The translations under genes were made by a program, and so were the position numbers. A stretch of DNA of 64,000 nucleotides from contig CAIPDV010000080.1 in the NCBI GenBank assembly GCA_903863935.1, positions 1-64,000 on the forward strand, in the 5' to 3' direction. A model generated the notes under the pieces. That model saw only the letters and a program-made list of their open reading frames with translations. It made no database searches and was not told the DNA's origin. The stretch is from an uncultured Bacteroidota bacterium (GTDB lineage Bacteria; Bacteroidota; Bacteroidia; JABEUT01). Numbering within the stretch: the stretch's first letter is position 1; the number at the start of each line of letters is the position of its first letter. Below, one piece after another: positions 18,250 to 28,163 of this stretch.

Positions 18250-20169
18250 ATGGCAACGTTAGATTCAAAAATTCCTCCTGGAGACCTAAAAGACAAATGG
18301 ACACAGTACCGTTCAAGTGTTAAGTTGGTTAACCCGGCAAACAAAAGACACCTTGAAATTATTGTAGTTGGTTCCGGCTTGGCAGGTGCATCTGCAGCGG
18401 CTTCCCTTGGCGAGTTAGGATATAAGGTAAAAGTATTTTGTTTTCAGGATAGCCCTCGCCGTGCACACAGTATTGCTGCACAAGGTGGTATTAACGCTGC
18501 AAAAAATTATGCCAATGATGGTGACAGTACCTTCCGTTTATTTTACGATACTGTAAAAGGCGGTGACTTCCGTGCCCGTGAAGCAAATGTTTATCGTTTG
18601 GCAGAAGTGAGTGCAAGTATTATTGATCAATGCGTAGCACAAGGCGTTCCTTTTGCGCGTGAGTATGGAGGTTTGCTTGATACCCGTTCCTTTGGTGGGG
18701 TGCAGGTATCGCGTACATTTTATGCTCGCGGTCAAACGGGCCAGCAATTATTATTGGGTGCATATAGTGCACTCAACAGGCAAATTGCAAAGAAGAATGT
18801 TACCATGTACAACCGACACGAAATGTTGGAGCTTGTAAATATTGATGGAAAAGCACGCGGCATAATTGCACGGGATTTAGTTACCGGAAAATTAGAAAGA
18901 CACTTCGGACATGCTGTGGTTCTCGCCACAGGCGGATATGGCAACGTGTTTTATTTATCGACCAACGCAATGGGTTGCAATGTTACTGCCAACTGGAAAT
19001 CCTATAAGAAAGGTGCATTCTTTGCTAATCCTTGCTTTACACAAATTCACCCGACCTGCATTCCTATTTCGGGTGATCATCAGTCCAAATTAACATTGAT
19101 GTCTGAGTCATTACGTAATGATGGGAAAGTTTGGGTTCCGAAAAAGAAAGACGATGAACGCAAACCACAAGATATTCCGGAAGACGAAAGAGATTATTTC
19201 TTAGAAAGACGCTACCCTGCTTTTGGAAACTTAGTACCTCGCGATATTGCATCACGTGCAATTAAAGAAAGGTGCGATGCAGGTTATGGTGTTGGTGGTT
19301 CCAAACAAGCTGCTTACCTTGATTTTGCTGATGCTATTAAGAGATTGGGCGAAAGTGTTGTGAGCGAACGTTATGGTAATCTTTTTGAAATGTATGAAAA
19401 AATTACCGGCGAAAATCCATATAAAACTCCTATGCGTATTTATCCTGCCATTCACTATACAATGGGCGGTATTTGGGTTGATTATAATTTAATGACAACG
19501 GTACCGGGTTTGTATGCAACCGGCGAATGCAACTTCTCCGACCACGGAGCTAACCGCCTTGGAGCATCAGCATTGATGCAGGGTTTAGCTGACGGATATT
19601 TTGTATTGCCATACACTATTGGAGATTATTTAGCAACCGAAATTGCAACCAAACCAATTTCATTAGAGCATCCAGCTTTTGTTGAAGCAGAAAAATCGGT
19701 GAGCGATACTATTGATAAATTAATGGCTGTTCAGGGAAAAACTTCTGTAGAGCATTTCCACAAAAAGTTAGGGAAAATTATGTGGAACAAATGCGGAATG
19801 GCGCGTAACGAAAAGGATTTGAAAGAAGCAAAAGCCGAAATAAAAGCATTGCGTGAAGAATTCTGGAAAGATGTTCGTGTATTAGGTGATAAAAACGAAT
19901 TCAACCCGGATCTTGAAAAAGCAGGGCGTGTGGCTGATTTCCTCGAGATGGGCGAATTATTAGTAGACGATGCTCTTAACCGCAAAGAATCGTGCGGAGG
20001 ACATTTCCGTGAAGAATACCAAACCCCCGAAGGTGAAGCTATGCGTGATGATAAGAACTATGCATACGTAGCTGCCTGGGAATATAAAGGCCCTGATGCA
20101 CCTGCACAACTAAACAAAGAAGAACTGAAATTTGAAACGGTTCATTTGGCGCAACGAAGCTACAAATAG
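18250..20169 (+). CDS. sdhA: Succinate dehydrogenase flavoprotein subunit
   Basis: A 639-residue flavoprotein that oxidises succinate to fumarate in the TCA cycle. The FAD loop is [19 protein letters not shown] at about 39-57; [15 protein letters not shown] (around His73) holds the histidine that links FAD covalently. Substrate-site elements include [20 protein letters not shown] and [21 protein letters not shown]. The C-terminal helical domain ends normally. Fumarate reductase is an alternative label, as Bacteroidetes enzymes share this type. The stop is followed by a repeat at 20199 instead of sdhB. Confidence 0.96.
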   Translation: MATLDSKIPPGDLKDKWTQYRSSVKLVNPANKRHLEIIVVGSGLAGASAAASLGELGYKVKVFCFQDSPRRAHSIAAQGGINAAKNYANDGDSTFRLFYDTVKGGDFRAREANVYRLAEVSASIIDQCVAQGVPFAREYGGLLDTRSFGGVQVSRTFYARGQTGQQLLLGAYSALNRQIAKKNVTMYNRHEMLELVNIDGKARGIIARDLVTGKLERHFGHAVVLATGGYGNVFYLSTNAMGCNVTANWKSYKKGAFFANPCFTQIHPTCIPISGDHQSKLTLMSESLRNDGKVWVPKKKDDERKPQDIPEDERDYFLERRYPAFGNLVPRDIASRAIKERCDAGYGVGGSKQAAYLDFADAIKRLGESVVSERYGNLFEMYEKITGENPYKTPMRIYPAIHYTMGGIWVDYNLMTTVPGLYATGECNFSDHGANRLGASALMQGLADGYFVLPYTIGDYLATEIATKPISLEHPAFVEAEKSVSDTIDKLMAVQGKTSVEHFHKKLGKIMWNKCGMARNEKDLKEAKAEIKALREEFWKDVRVLGDKNEFNPDLEKAGRVADFLEMGELLVDDALNRKESCGGHFREEYQTPEGEAMRDDKNYAYVAAWEYKGPDAPAQLNKEELKFETVHLAQRSYK

Positions 20170-20198
20170 TAACGGGTAAAAGAATAGTATTCAAATAT

Positions 20199-20275
20199 GC
20201 CACTAAAGCTCTAAAACCCCAAAAAACCACACACTAAATATTTTGTGGGATTTGGTGCCTTAGTGTTTTTGTGGC
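20199..20275. repeat. GCCAC-ended inverted repeat, copy 1
   Basis: Left end GCCACTAAAGCTCTAAAACC and right end whose reverse complement is GCCACAAAAACACTAAGGCA are similar inverted arms around a short AT-rich centre. A second copy with arms closer to GCCACYAAAACACTAA lies at 35247-35320. Located exactly where sdhB would be expected after sdhA. Confidence 0.7.
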
Positions 20276-20297
20276 AAGAAAGAAATTGTTTGAAGTA

Positions 20298-20693
20298 ATG
20301 GCCGTCGCATATTCCACAAAACCCCTATTTAAAAAACTTGGCTTAAAGGATGGGATGAATGTAAAATTCATTAATCCTCCAACGGGATATGTTGCACAAT
20401 TTGCCAAAGAGGTTAAAACGACAAGCAGTAATGCTCCTTTTGATTTTATTCAAATCTTTTCAAATAACCTTGAAGAATATAAATCTGAACTTCCAGTCCT
20501 GAAAAAGCAACTAAAAAAAGCCGGCATCTTTTGGATTTCATGGTATAAAAAAGCATCGGGCAAGAAAACAGAATTAACGGAAGATATAATCCGTAACTAT
20601 GCACTGGAGACAGGTTTAGTAGATGTGAAAGTTTGCTCGGTTGATAAAGACTGGTCGGGGTTGAAGTTGGTTTATCGGTTAAAAGACAGATAG
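20298..20693 (+). CDS. DUF3052-like protein
   Basis: A 131-residue cytosolic protein resembling the DUF3052 family: MAVAYSTKPLFKKLGLKDGMNVKFINPP at the N terminus (KLGIKxG-type opening), a central FDFIQIFSNN segment, and GIFWISWYKKASGKKTELTEDIIRNYALETGLVDVKVCSVDKDWSGLKLVYR at the end. Family function is unknown. The ATG at 20298 is chosen because the GTG nine codons upstream is part of the GCCAC repeat. Confidence 0.8.
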   Translation: MAVAYSTKPLFKKLGLKDGMNVKFINPPTGYVAQFAKEVKTTSSNAPFDFIQIFSNNLEEYKSELPVLKKQLKKAGIFWISWYKKASGKKTELTEDIIRNYALETGLVDVKVCSVDKDWSGLKLVYRLKDR

Positions 20694-20698
20694 AATAT

Positions 20699-21469
20699 TT
20701 AAAGAGATTTATACCAATTCATCATCTCTTTTCTTACTGTTTCTTCTTGTGCAGTGTCTTTTAGAATTTGGATGTACGTCATTTTCTTGATATCCATTTC
20801 ATATTTAATAAGCAGCCAATATTTGTAGTATGTTATCACCGTTCCGGTGCTGTCAGCAAAATATATCCACCCATTATTATTGATTTGTTCAGTGTTAATT
20901 AGTCTCTCGATATTTTTTGCTAAGTCTTTCTGGTCGGGGTTTTGGCGAGCAACATATTCCGGATATCCCTCCCATTTCCAAGTTGGATATTGTGCGATCG
21001 GATTGGATTTCCATAATCCCATTTTATCATATTGCAAACAATGCGTGGCTTCGTGGGCAAGCAATTGTGCAAGGTTCCATTTATATCCTCTGATTTCAAT
21101 ATAATTGTTTTTGTAGTCCGGATTTCCTTGCAAAACAACTTTGTCATAAAAGCCTGTTGCGAAATTGTCTCCTACTATTTTACGGATAATAAATGGGTAT
21201 ATCGAACCATCATTCAGACAAATATCCAGCTTTAGTTTGGGATTATAGAGTTCACTTTTTTCCAAAAGTTTATTTGCCTCATCTAGCTGGACCAGGAGTG
21301 CGCTGTCAATCGCTTTATTATGAAAGATGGCAAAGTTGTCGTAGGTGGTCTTGTTAGCATACACCAGTGAAGGATTTAATACAATACCAACTAACAAGGC
21401 TACAATAAAAAGCCCAGTAACAGTAAGATTAAACGTCCATTTTTTGAGTTGTGGTTTCACCTGCTCCAC
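20699..21469 (-). CDS. Membrane-anchored HExxH protein, putative zinc metallopeptidase
   Basis: A 256-residue protein with one N-terminal hydrophobic segment (about 13-35) and an extracytoplasmic remainder. LLAHEATHCLQYDKMG holds His139-Glu140-x-x-His143, the zincin signature, and WEGYPEYVARQ about 24 residues later can provide the third ligand (Glu167 or Glu171), as in gluzincins. Peptidase activity is inferred from this motif only; no family is recognised. Convergent with the DUF3052-like gene and 29 bases downstream of mfd's stop codon is its own start, so the order mfd then this gene is not certain: both face the minus strand, with mfd upstream in coordinates. Confidence 0.7.
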   Translation of the reverse strand: MEQVKPQLKKWTFNLTVTGLFIVALLVGIVLNPSLVYANKTTYDNFAIFHNKAIDSALLVQLDEANKLLEKSELYNPKLKLDICLNDGSIYPFIIRKIVGDNFATGFYDKVVLQGNPDYKNNYIEIRGYKWNLAQLLAHEATHCLQYDKMGLWKSNPIAQYPTWKWEGYPEYVARQNPDQKDLAKNIERLINTEQINNNGWIYFADSTGTVITYYKYWLLIKYEMDIKKMTYIQILKDTAQEETVRKEMMNWYKSL

Positions 21470-21498
21470 TTATTATTAATCCAACCAAAATTAATAAT

Positions 21499-24400
21499 TT
21501 ATCCTCTCATCTCGCGTAGAATTTTCAATGCTTCACTTACTGTTTTCACAGGAGAAATAGAAAGACTTAACTTTTCTTTTCCTTGGTTCATTTTGCAGGT
21601 GGAATGATGTTTCTTTATATACTCTACAATGTTGATGAAAATAGAGGAAGTATAGAAAGGTGAATCTTGTTGCGAAACAAAGAAGCAAATGAATAACTTA
21701 TTTTTGAAAACGATGCGCTCAATGCCCAGTTCTGCCGCCAGTAAACGCAACCTTACAACGTTGGTGAGCTCTTTCACTGGGTCAGGCAACTTGCCAAAAC
21801 GATCGAGCAGTTCCCCTTCAAAACGGCCAACTTCAGCTTCGTCTTTGGCTTCGTTCAGTTCGCGATAAATCCTCAAACGTTCTGTTTGGCTATGCACGTA
21901 GTCATCTGTCAGCATGGCTTCGGCATCGGTCTCCACCTGGCAATCCTTCACAAATTTTTTAGTGGCGGATTCTTCCACTTTAATTCCCATTGACATAAGT
22001 GCAGCACCACCAATTTCTTCTTTCAATTCTTCAATGGCTTCATTCAATATTTTGTGATAGGTGTCAATACCCATATCATTTACAAAACCGCTTTGCTCAC
22101 CTCCGAGAAGGTCACCTGCCCCGCGTATGTCAAGATCCCGCATGGCAATGCTGAAGCCACTTCCAAGGTCTGAAAATTGTTCTATTGCATCAAGACGAGT
22201 GCGGGCGTCTTTCGTAAGTGTTTCAAATGAAGGCACCACTAAATAGCAGAAGGCTTTTTTATTGGAACGTCCAACACGGCCGCGTAATTGGTGCAAATCG
22301 CTCAAGCCAAACATGTGTGCATCGTGAATGATGATGGTGTTGAGGTTCGAAATATCAAGCCCTGATTCTACAATAGCTGTCGAGACAAGCACATCAATTT
22401 GCCCTTCGATAAACAGCATCATCACTTCTTCCAACTCGTGGCCTTTTAACTGTCCATGTGCTATTCCAACTCTCACCTTAGGACAAAGTGTTTTAATGAG
22501 TGTCGCAACCTCTTGTATATCGTGTACACGGTTATGAATCACAAACACCTGTCCGCCGCGCGCAACCTCATAATTAATAGCATTACGGAACACATCATCT
22601 GAGTAAACACTTACCTCCGTCTGCACTGGATAACGGTTTGGCGGTGGTGTATTAATCACCGAAAGATCACGTATTCCTACTAATGAAAACTGTAATGTAC
22701 GAGGGATTGGCGTGGCTGTCAGTGTTAGAATATCCACCGTAGAACGCATGGTCTTTAATTTCTCCTTCACTCCTACTCCAAACTTTTGCTCTTCATCCAC
22801 AATTAAAAGTCCAAGGTCTTTAAATTTTATTTCCTTGTTCACCAATTGGTGTGTGCCAATCACAATGTCAAGTTTACCCGCTTCCAGATTTTTTAAAACC
22901 TGTGTTCTGGCCTTGCTGGTGCGGAATCGATTCAAATAATCAATGTTGCATGGGAACTCTTTCAAGCGTTCCGAAAATGTTTTAAAGTGCTGCAAGGCAA
23001 GTATGGTTGTTGGTACCAGCACGGCAACTTGCTTACTGTCAGTCACTGCTTTGAAAGCCGCACGTATAGCTATTTCCGTCTTACCAAATCCAACGTCACC
23101 GCAAACAAGTCTGTCCATCGGGTGAGGAGACTCCATGTCTTTTTTTACATCGCGAGTAGCCTTTTCCTGGTCGGGAGTATCTTCATAAATAAAAGAAGCC
23201 TCCAATTCATTTTGCAAATAAGTATCAGGGCGAAAGGCAAAGCCCTCGCGGGATCTGCGCTCTGCATAAATTTTCACCAAATCAAAAGCCAACTCTTTTA
23301 TTCTGCGTTTTGTCTTTTGTTTTAACGCTTTCCATTGAGCTGAACCAAGTTTATCTAATGTCGGTTGATGACCTTCTTTACTAGAGTAACGGCTTATGCG
23401 ATGCAGCGAGTGTATACTGACTAAAAGCAAGTCATTGTCTTTATATAAAATGCGAACAACCTCTTGAGAGTTACCGTTCACATCAATTTTATCGAGGCCT
23501 GCAAAGCGGCCAACGCCATGGTCAATGTGTGTTACAAAGTCGCCCGCCTTAAGGTCGTGCAGTTCTTTCAGGGTAAGTGCTTCTTTCGATTTGTAGAATG
23601 TATCTTTTACACGGAAGCGGTGATACCGCCCGAATATTTCGTGGTCGGTATAAACTGCAATTTTGGTGTCATGGCTTGAAAACCCCTGATAAATGGGTAA
23701 AAAAACAGGCATCAGAACTTTCTCCAGGTCAAAGTCATGTGTTGATTTTAGTTGCACATCTGAAAATATTTCTTTCAAACGCTGCATCTGCTGCTCAGTA
23801 TCCGTGAAGATATAGTTGCGGTAACCTTTCTTTATATTCTCATTTATCTCATCGAAGAATAATTCAAAATTTTTACCGAATGATTTTTGTGGAGAGCATG
23901 AAAATTCAATATGGTGGCTAACTTCAGAAGGCGTTTTGCCCCAAACCACTCTTGAAAATTCTTTGCACTCCACATCAAAATCAATGGATGCAAAAAGCTG
24001 TTTCGCACTTTCCGGAGAATCTTCAAATTGCTCATCAAAAGCCTCGTCAAGTGCTGAAACTAAGAGAGGATAATCCTTCATCCACAAGTAAGTGGTGCCG
24101 TTTTCCTTTAGGTATTGAAGCAAACTTTGATTTGATTTCGCACTTAAATCATCCCGCAGATTAGGTGTGATTTCAATTCGTTTAAGCTCTTTGAGAGATA
24201 ACTGAGTTGATGCATCAAACAAGCGGATAGACTCCACTTCATCACCAAAAAATTCCAACCGAAATGGATGTTCATCTGAAAAAGAAAACACATCTAAAAT
24301 TCCGCCACGCCTTGAATAATGCCCCGGATCGGCAACAAAATCATTCCGCTGAAAATTGTATTGCTGCAATAGTTCAACTACAAAATCCATTGAGAGGCGC

Positions 24401-24840
24401 GAACCTTTTTCAATTACAAAAGTGTTCTCTTCTATTACTTTGCTGTCTGCTACTTTTTCACATAAAGCAGCAGCAGGGGCCACAATAATCTGTCCTTTCT
24501 CTTTCCTTATTATGTTTAATATTTCCGTTTTCTTTAGCAGTCCTGCCCTGCCGGAATCCCTTGCGCGTTCAGCGGGAGTTATGGCAGGATAATAGAGTAT
24601 ATCCTTGCCGGGAAGCAGATTTTCAAGGTCGTTTGAAAAATAAATAGATTCTTCCGTTTCGGGAAGTATAAATAAATGATTCCCTTTTAGTGAACCCAGA
24701 ACGCTTGAGGCAATAAATGCGAGGGCACTCCCCGAAAGCTTTTCAGGATTAACACAACAAGCGGGGCTTTCTTTGAGCGTTTTCTTTAAGAAATCAATTT
24801 TCTCATTCCGCTCAAACGAAAGCAATATGTCGGAAGCCAT
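21499..24840 (-). CDS. mfd: Transcription-repair coupling factor Mfd
   Basis: A 1113-residue DNA translocase that removes stalled RNA polymerase and recruits UvrA. The N-terminal UvrB-like region is followed by the RNA-polymerase-interacting domain (LKAGDFVTHIDHGVGRFAGL near 440-460). Helicase motifs include GDVGFGKTEIA (Walker A), LLIVDEEQKFGV (DEEQ box), TATPIPRTLQ and HQLRGRVGRS. The C-terminal TRCF domain is present. Length is in the normal range. The ATG start lies at the foot of a long AT-rich inverted repeat (24847-24921). Confidence 0.97.
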   Translation of the reverse strand: MASDILLSFERNEKIDFLKKTLKESPACCVNPEKLSGSALAFIASSVLGSLKGNHLFILPETEESIYFSNDLENLLPGKDILYYPAITPAERARDSGRAGLLKKTEILNIIRKEKGQIIVAPAAALCEKVADSKVIEENTFVIEKGSRLSMDFVVELLQQYNFQRNDFVADPGHYSRRGGILDVFSFSDEHPFRLEFFGDEVESIRLFDASTQLSLKELKRIEITPNLRDDLSAKSNQSLLQYLKENGTTYLWMKDYPLLVSALDEAFDEQFEDSPESAKQLFASIDFDVECKEFSRVVWGKTPSEVSHHIEFSCSPQKSFGKNFELFFDEINENIKKGYRNYIFTDTEQQMQRLKEIFSDVQLKSTHDFDLEKVLMPVFLPIYQGFSSHDTKIAVYTDHEIFGRYHRFRVKDTFYKSKEALTLKELHDLKAGDFVTHIDHGVGRFAGLDKIDVNGNSQEVVRILYKDNDLLLVSIHSLHRISRYSSKEGHQPTLDKLGSAQWKALKQKTKRRIKELAFDLVKIYAERRSREGFAFRPDTYLQNELEASFIYEDTPDQEKATRDVKKDMESPHPMDRLVCGDVGFGKTEIAIRAAFKAVTDSKQVAVLVPTTILALQHFKTFSERLKEFPCNIDYLNRFRTSKARTQVLKNLEAGKLDIVIGTHQLVNKEIKFKDLGLLIVDEEQKFGVGVKEKLKTMRSTVDILTLTATPIPRTLQFSLVGIRDLSVINTPPPNRYPVQTEVSVYSDDVFRNAINYEVARGGQVFVIHNRVHDIQEVATLIKTLCPKVRVGIAHGQLKGHELEEVMMLFIEGQIDVLVSTAIVESGLDISNLNTIIIHDAHMFGLSDLHQLRGRVGRSNKKAFCYLVVPSFETLTKDARTRLDAIEQFSDLGSGFSIAMRDLDIRGAGDLLGGEQSGFVNDMGIDTYHKILNEAIEELKEEIGGAALMSMGIKVEESATKKFVKDCQVETDAEAMLTDDYVHSQTERLRIYRELNEAKDEAEVGRFEGELLDRFGKLPDPVKELTNVVRLRLLAAELGIERIVFKNKLFICFFVSQQDSPFYTSSIFINIVEYIKKHHSTCKMNQGKEKLSLSISPVKTVSEALKILREMRG

Positions 24841-24846
24841 AGTTTC

Positions 24847-24921
24847 AGTTATGAGTTATAAGTTATGAGTTATGTCCGAATTGACTACGGGTTATAACTT
24901 ATAACTCATAACTTATAACTC
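24847..24921. repeat. AT-rich inverted repeat GTTATAAGTTATGAG
   Basis: The left arm (24847-24873) is built from AGTTATGAGTTATAAG phrases and the right arm (24890-24921) is its near-perfect complement, with a 16-base loop. It fills the gap between mfd and the DUF2795 gene. It could form a stable hairpin in the DUF2795-mfd transcript; a terminator role is possible but there is no T-run. Confidence 0.85.
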
Positions 24922-24922
24922 T

Positions 24923-25144
24923 TTAATATTCGTCTTCGTTAAAAAGAAAATCTTCTTTGGTTGGGTAATCGGGCCAGATCTCTTCGATGTTCTCATATAT
25001 TTCTTCTTCGTCTTCCATCTCTTGTAAGTTTTCTACAACTTCTATAGGAGCTCCGGAGCGAATGGCGTAATCTATAAGTTCACTTTTAGTAGCCGGCCAT
25101 GGTGCGTCTTCCAAATATGATGCTAGTTCTAATGTCCAGTACAT
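24923..25144 (-). CDS. DUF2795 family protein
   Basis: A 73-residue acidic protein, MYWTLELASYLEDAPWPATKSELIDYAIRSGAP..., matching the small DUF2795 family common in Bacteroidetes and others (WPATKxELIDYAxRxGAP, then an acidic EEE/DEEEIYENIEEIWPDYPTKEDF tail). Function unknown. It precedes mfd on the same strand. A TACTTTTG box lies upstream on the minus strand at 25170-25177. Confidence 0.88.
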   Translation of the reverse strand: MYWTLELASYLEDAPWPATKSELIDYAIRSGAPIEVVENLQEMEDEEEIYENIEEIWPDYPTKEDFLFNEDEY

Positions 25145-25169
25145 GGGTTTACTTTTTTTAAAATTTTTG

Positions 25170-25177
25170 CAAAAGTA
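25170..25177 (-). promoter_or_regulatory. Probable DUF2795 promoter (-7 box)
   Basis: Minus strand TACTTTTG fits TAnnTTTG, 25 bases before the ATG at 25144. A TTG on the minus strand at 25194-25196 gives a 16-base spacing, a little short. Confidence 0.4.
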
Positions 25178-25296
25178 AAATTTTCAATCAATACAAGTAT
25201 GTTTTCTGAATTATTTTACTGAATGTTATTCACAATCTGAACGAATTGAATGGAATTTTCCTTTAAATCAAGGCCAAATAAACCTATAACAGCTTA

Positions 25297-26148
25297 CTAT
25301 TGAAGCCGTATATTATCAATGAGGCGTATTTTGCCCGCGAATGTGGCTATACAAGCAATAATTGGCATTTCGGGCAATATTGGTTCAGTAACTGATATGA
25401 GTGTATCGAAGTTCACAACCTCAAAATAATCGAGCTTTAAGATGGGCTCTTTTGCAAATTCGTCCAAAACGAACTTTTTTAAGTCTGAAATTTTTGCCGT
25501 TCCCCAAGTTTTTTTCACACTAAATAGTGTGTTCGGGATTAATGTCGCTGCTTTTCTTTCCTCTGGAGATAATAATCTGTTTCTCGAACTCATAGCCAAC
25601 CCGTCATCATCACGACTGATCGGGCATTCGCGGATGGTAAGAGGCAAGTTATGTTTCTTTACAAAGTACTTTACAATAGTTAGTTGCTGAAAGTCCTTAT
25701 TACCGAAATATGCTTTGTGAGGCTTAACAGCATTGAAAAGTTTGTTCACAATGGTAATCATTCCTGCAAAGTGGCCCGGGCGTGATTGACCTTCCATCAC
25801 CTTGTCCAGTATGCCGAAATCCTCATTCAGCAAGGTGTAATCATTATCTAGATACATTTCTTCTATAGATGGAATGAAAAGTATATCACAGCCTGCATTC
25901 TCAAGCATTTGGCGGTCGCTATCAACCGGCCTTGGGTAACGCTTTAAGTCCGCAGGATCGTTGAATTGAGTTGGATTTACAAAAATGCTGCAAACGGTAA
26001 TATCGTTTTCTGCAATTGAAAGATTTACAAGCGATATATGACCTTTGTGCAATGCGCCCATAGTTGGCACGAAACCAATGCTATTGCCCTTTGCCCTTTG
26101 GGGCCCAAGCAGGCTTTCAAGTTCATCTTTTGTAGCAACTATTTTCAA
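25297..26148 (-). CDS. panC: Pantothenate synthetase
   Basis: About 283 residues. It joins pantoate and beta-alanine using ATP to make pantothenate, the CoA precursor. PTMGALHKGHISLV carries the HxGH nucleotide motif, SIFVNPTQFNDPADLKRYPR and ISRDDDGLAMSSRNRLLSPEE (KMSKS-like) are diagnostic. No ATG precedes the conserved region: the reading frame is open to a TTG at 26172, but family N termini align with LKIVATKDELESLL, so TTG at 26148 is my choice. The neighbouring panB and panD genes are not in the window. Confidence 0.9.
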   Translation of the reverse strand: MKIVATKDELESLLGPQRAKGNSIGFVPTMGALHKGHISLVNLSIAENDITVCSIFVNPTQFNDPADLKRYPRPVDSDRQMLENAGCDILFIPSIEEMYLDNDYTLLNEDFGILDKVMEGQSRPGHFAGMITIVNKLFNAVKPHKAYFGNKDFQQLTIVKYFVKKHNLPLTIRECPISRDDDGLAMSSRNRLLSPEERKAATLIPNTLFSVKKTWGTAKISDLKKFVLDEFAKEPILKLDYFEVVNFDTLISVTEPILPEMPIIACIATFAGKIRLIDNIRLQ

Positions 26149-26251
26149 AACACTTTTTAAATTGAAGGGCAAATGTAAAGTTTTAGCTAACTAAAATACT
26201 TCAATGTCCTTACTGTTGAATTTATTTTCTAGTAAACATGCATAAAAATAT

Positions 26252-26259
26252 TACTTTTG
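26252..26259 (+). promoter_or_regulatory. Probable promoter -7 box of small lipoprotein gene
   Basis: TACTTTTG fits TAnnTTTG, 26 bases before the ATG at 26286. It lies inside the longer reading frame that starts at 26238, which therefore is unlikely to be the true start. Confidence 0.4.
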
Positions 26260-26285
26260 ACACCTTAACCCTTAAAAATACGACA

Positions 26286-26591
26286 ATGAAAAAGAATTTA
26301 TTAGCAATTGGAGCACTGACAACATTATTTTTCGCTTGTAATGGCGGAGGAGACAAGTTTGTTGGAAGATGGATCGGCAGCATGGATGGAAAAGCTGATA
26401 CCTTTAATGTGGCCAAAGAAGGCGACAACTACAACCTGACCCACATGGGCAGCAAAATGACCGGAACAGCAGCAGGTGACACCCTTACACTTTCCATGGG
26501 AACAAACAAAATTAAATTTGGTTATAATAAATCAAATAGCCAACTTAGCATTTCCATCATGGGAAAAACGTATAGCTACGACAAGAAATAA
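26286..26591 (+). CDS. Small predicted lipoprotein
   Basis: A 101-residue protein with the lipobox LFFAC in MKKNLLAIGALTTLFFACNGG, so it is likely membrane-tethered. The mature part (KFVGRWIGSMDGKADTFNVAKEG, GTAAGDTLTLSMG) has alternating strand patterns like small lipocalin-like or copper-resistance NlpE-like beta-barrel domains, but no family is recognised. The ATG at 26286 gives a proper signal sequence. Confidence 0.65.
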   Translation: MKKNLLAIGALTTLFFACNGGGDKFVGRWIGSMDGKADTFNVAKEGDNYNLTHMGSKMTGTAAGDTLTLSMGTNKIKFGYNKSNSQLSISIMGKTYSYDKK

Positions 26592-26615
26592 AATTGTTAT
26601 AATTTTCATTTTTGT

Positions 26616-26665
26616 AACCCTTAATTTCATCTGATAATACAGGTAGAATTAGGGGTTATTTATTT
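26616..26665 (+). terminator. Possible terminator hairpin
   Basis: AACCCTTAATT (26616-26626) pairs with AATTAGGGGTT (26647-26657), an 11-base stem with one G-T pair and a 20-base loop, followed by an AT-rich tail ATTTATTTTATC. It lies 25 bases behind the lipoprotein stop. The large loop lowers confidence. Confidence 0.4.
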
Positions 26666-26684
26666 TATCTACCGCTTTCTTTCT

Positions 26685-26692
26685 TAAATTTG
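26685..26692 (+). promoter_or_regulatory. Probable promoter -7 box of methyltransferase gene
   Basis: TAAATTTG matches TAnnTTTG, 17 bases before the ATG at 26710. The -33 element is not clear. Confidence 0.4.
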
Positions 26693-26709
26693 GGGAACAC
26701 AGGATTTAT

Positions 26710-27456
26710 ATGGAATTCAAAGATTATTTCTCATCCCAATCTGCTATCTATGTTAAATCACGCCCGCATTACCCTGATGAGCTTTTTATCTATTTAACAT
26801 CCCTGGTTAAGGTGCATGATTTAGTCTGGGATTGCGCCACAGGCAATGGTCAGGCTGCTATTCCGATTACAAAATATTTCAAAAAAGTAATTGCGACTGA
26901 TGGCAGCGAGCAGCAATTGCGCAATGCTATACAACATGAAAAAATAACGTACCGCAAGGCTTTGGCGGATAGCAGTGGCATAGAAACAGGTACTGTTGAT
27001 TTGGTGACTATAGCGGCCGCTATTCACTGGATGGAATTCGACAAGTTTTATAAAGAAGTGGATAGAGTGCTGAAACCCGGAGGCGTAGTTGCTGCATGGA
27101 CTTATTGCGATAGCGAAATAGATAGTGACATTGATCCGATTGTATTGAACCTATCAAGAGTATTTTTAAAAGATTACTGGCCACCCGAATCTGCTTATGC
27201 ACGTAATCATTATAAGGATATTCCAATGCCGTTTAAAAGAATTGAAACGCCGGAATTTAAAACTTCTGTAAATGCCAACCTCGAGTTTATCATTGGAAAT
27301 ATGTATAGCTGGTCGGCCACCCAAAATTATATGAAAGCAACCGGTAAAGATCCTGTGGAACCTATAAAAAAGAAACTTGCAGAAGCATGGGGAGGCCCGC
27401 TTAAAACAAGGGAAATTCGCTGGAAAATTGTTATGGTTGCAGGTAGAAAAGAATAA
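26710..27456 (+). CDS. Class I SAM-dependent methyltransferase
   Basis: A 248-residue protein of the TAM/UbiE-like small-molecule methyltransferase group. Residues 40-50 (VWDCATGNGQAA) form the SAM loop, VIATDGSEQQL the acidic ribose-binding segment, and VDLVTIAAAIHWMEFDKFYKEVDRVLKPGGVVAAW the motif II-III region. Substrate is unknown. It precedes pdxH by 40 bases on the same strand, but each has its own TAnnTTTG-like box. Confidence 0.88.
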   Translation: MEFKDYFSSQSAIYVKSRPHYPDELFIYLTSLVKVHDLVWDCATGNGQAAIPITKYFKKVIATDGSEQQLRNAIQHEKITYRKALADSSGIETGTVDLVTIAAAIHWMEFDKFYKEVDRVLKPGGVVAAWTYCDSEIDSDIDPIVLNLSRVFLKDYWPPESAYARNHYKDIPMPFKRIETPEFKTSVNANLEFIIGNMYSWSATQNYMKATGKDPVEPIKKKLAEAWGGPLKTREIRWKIVMVAGRKE

Positions 27457-27496
27457 TACGCATTACTTTGCTAATTTTGTATCCTAGCAATTAGCC

Positions 27497-28147
27497 ATGA
27501 GTATTTTAAATAACGATTTATTAGGTATCCAATATAGGCCAGGCAGAGACTCTTTATCTGAGTCAGACGTCGAAGCTCATCCTTTCAAACAATTTGAAAA
27601 ATGGTTTGCCGACGCTTTGAAAAGCGCACCAGATAGTGCCAATGCGTTTGTATTATCAACTTCAACAAAAGATGGTAAACCATCGGCAAGGGTTGTGTTG
27701 CTGAAAGGTTTGGAAAAAGATGGATTTGTTTTTTTCACCAATTACGATAGTCGCAAAGGAAAGGAGTTAATTGAAAACCCATTTGCATCGATGACATTCT
27801 ACTGGCATTCTATTGAAAAACAATTGAGGGTTGAAGGGAATGTGGTGAAAGTTAGTATTGAAGATTCGGATAAATATTTCAACTCAAGGCCACCGGGAAG
27901 TAAAGCGGGAGCATGGGTTTCACCTCAAAGTAAAGTGATAAAAGGCCGTGATGAAATAGAGATGAAACATCATAATTTCATGATTGAACATGAAAACGCA
28001 GAAATTTCCCGTCCGCCATTTTGGGGAGGATTCTGCATTATACCAAACCGAATTGAATTTTGGCAGGGAAGAGCAAGCCGCCTTCATGACAGAATACTTT
28101 ATACTTTGGAAAACGATAAATGGAAAATTGAGCGTTTAGCTCCTTAA
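27497..28147 (+). CDS. pdxH: Pyridoxamine/pyridoxine 5'-phosphate oxidase
   Basis: A 216-residue FMN enzyme making pyridoxal 5'-phosphate. The opening [28 protein letters not shown], the FMN-contact segment [29 protein letters not shown], the [16 protein letters not shown] loop and the C-terminal [29 protein letters not shown] are all diagnostic. Length is standard. A TAATTTTG box at 27472-27479 may be its promoter. The pterin dehydratase gene follows after 16 bases. Confidence 0.97.
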   Translation: MSILNNDLLGIQYRPGRDSLSESDVEAHPFKQFEKWFADALKSAPDSANAFVLSTSTKDGKPSARVVLLKGLEKDGFVFFTNYDSRKGKELIENPFASMTFYWHSIEKQLRVEGNVVKVSIEDSDKYFNSRPPGSKAGAWVSPQSKVIKGRDEIEMKHHNFMIEHENAEISRPPFWGGFCIIPNRIEFWQGRASRLHDRILYTLENDKWKIERLAP

Positions 28148-28163
28148 CCTAAATTATAAAATT

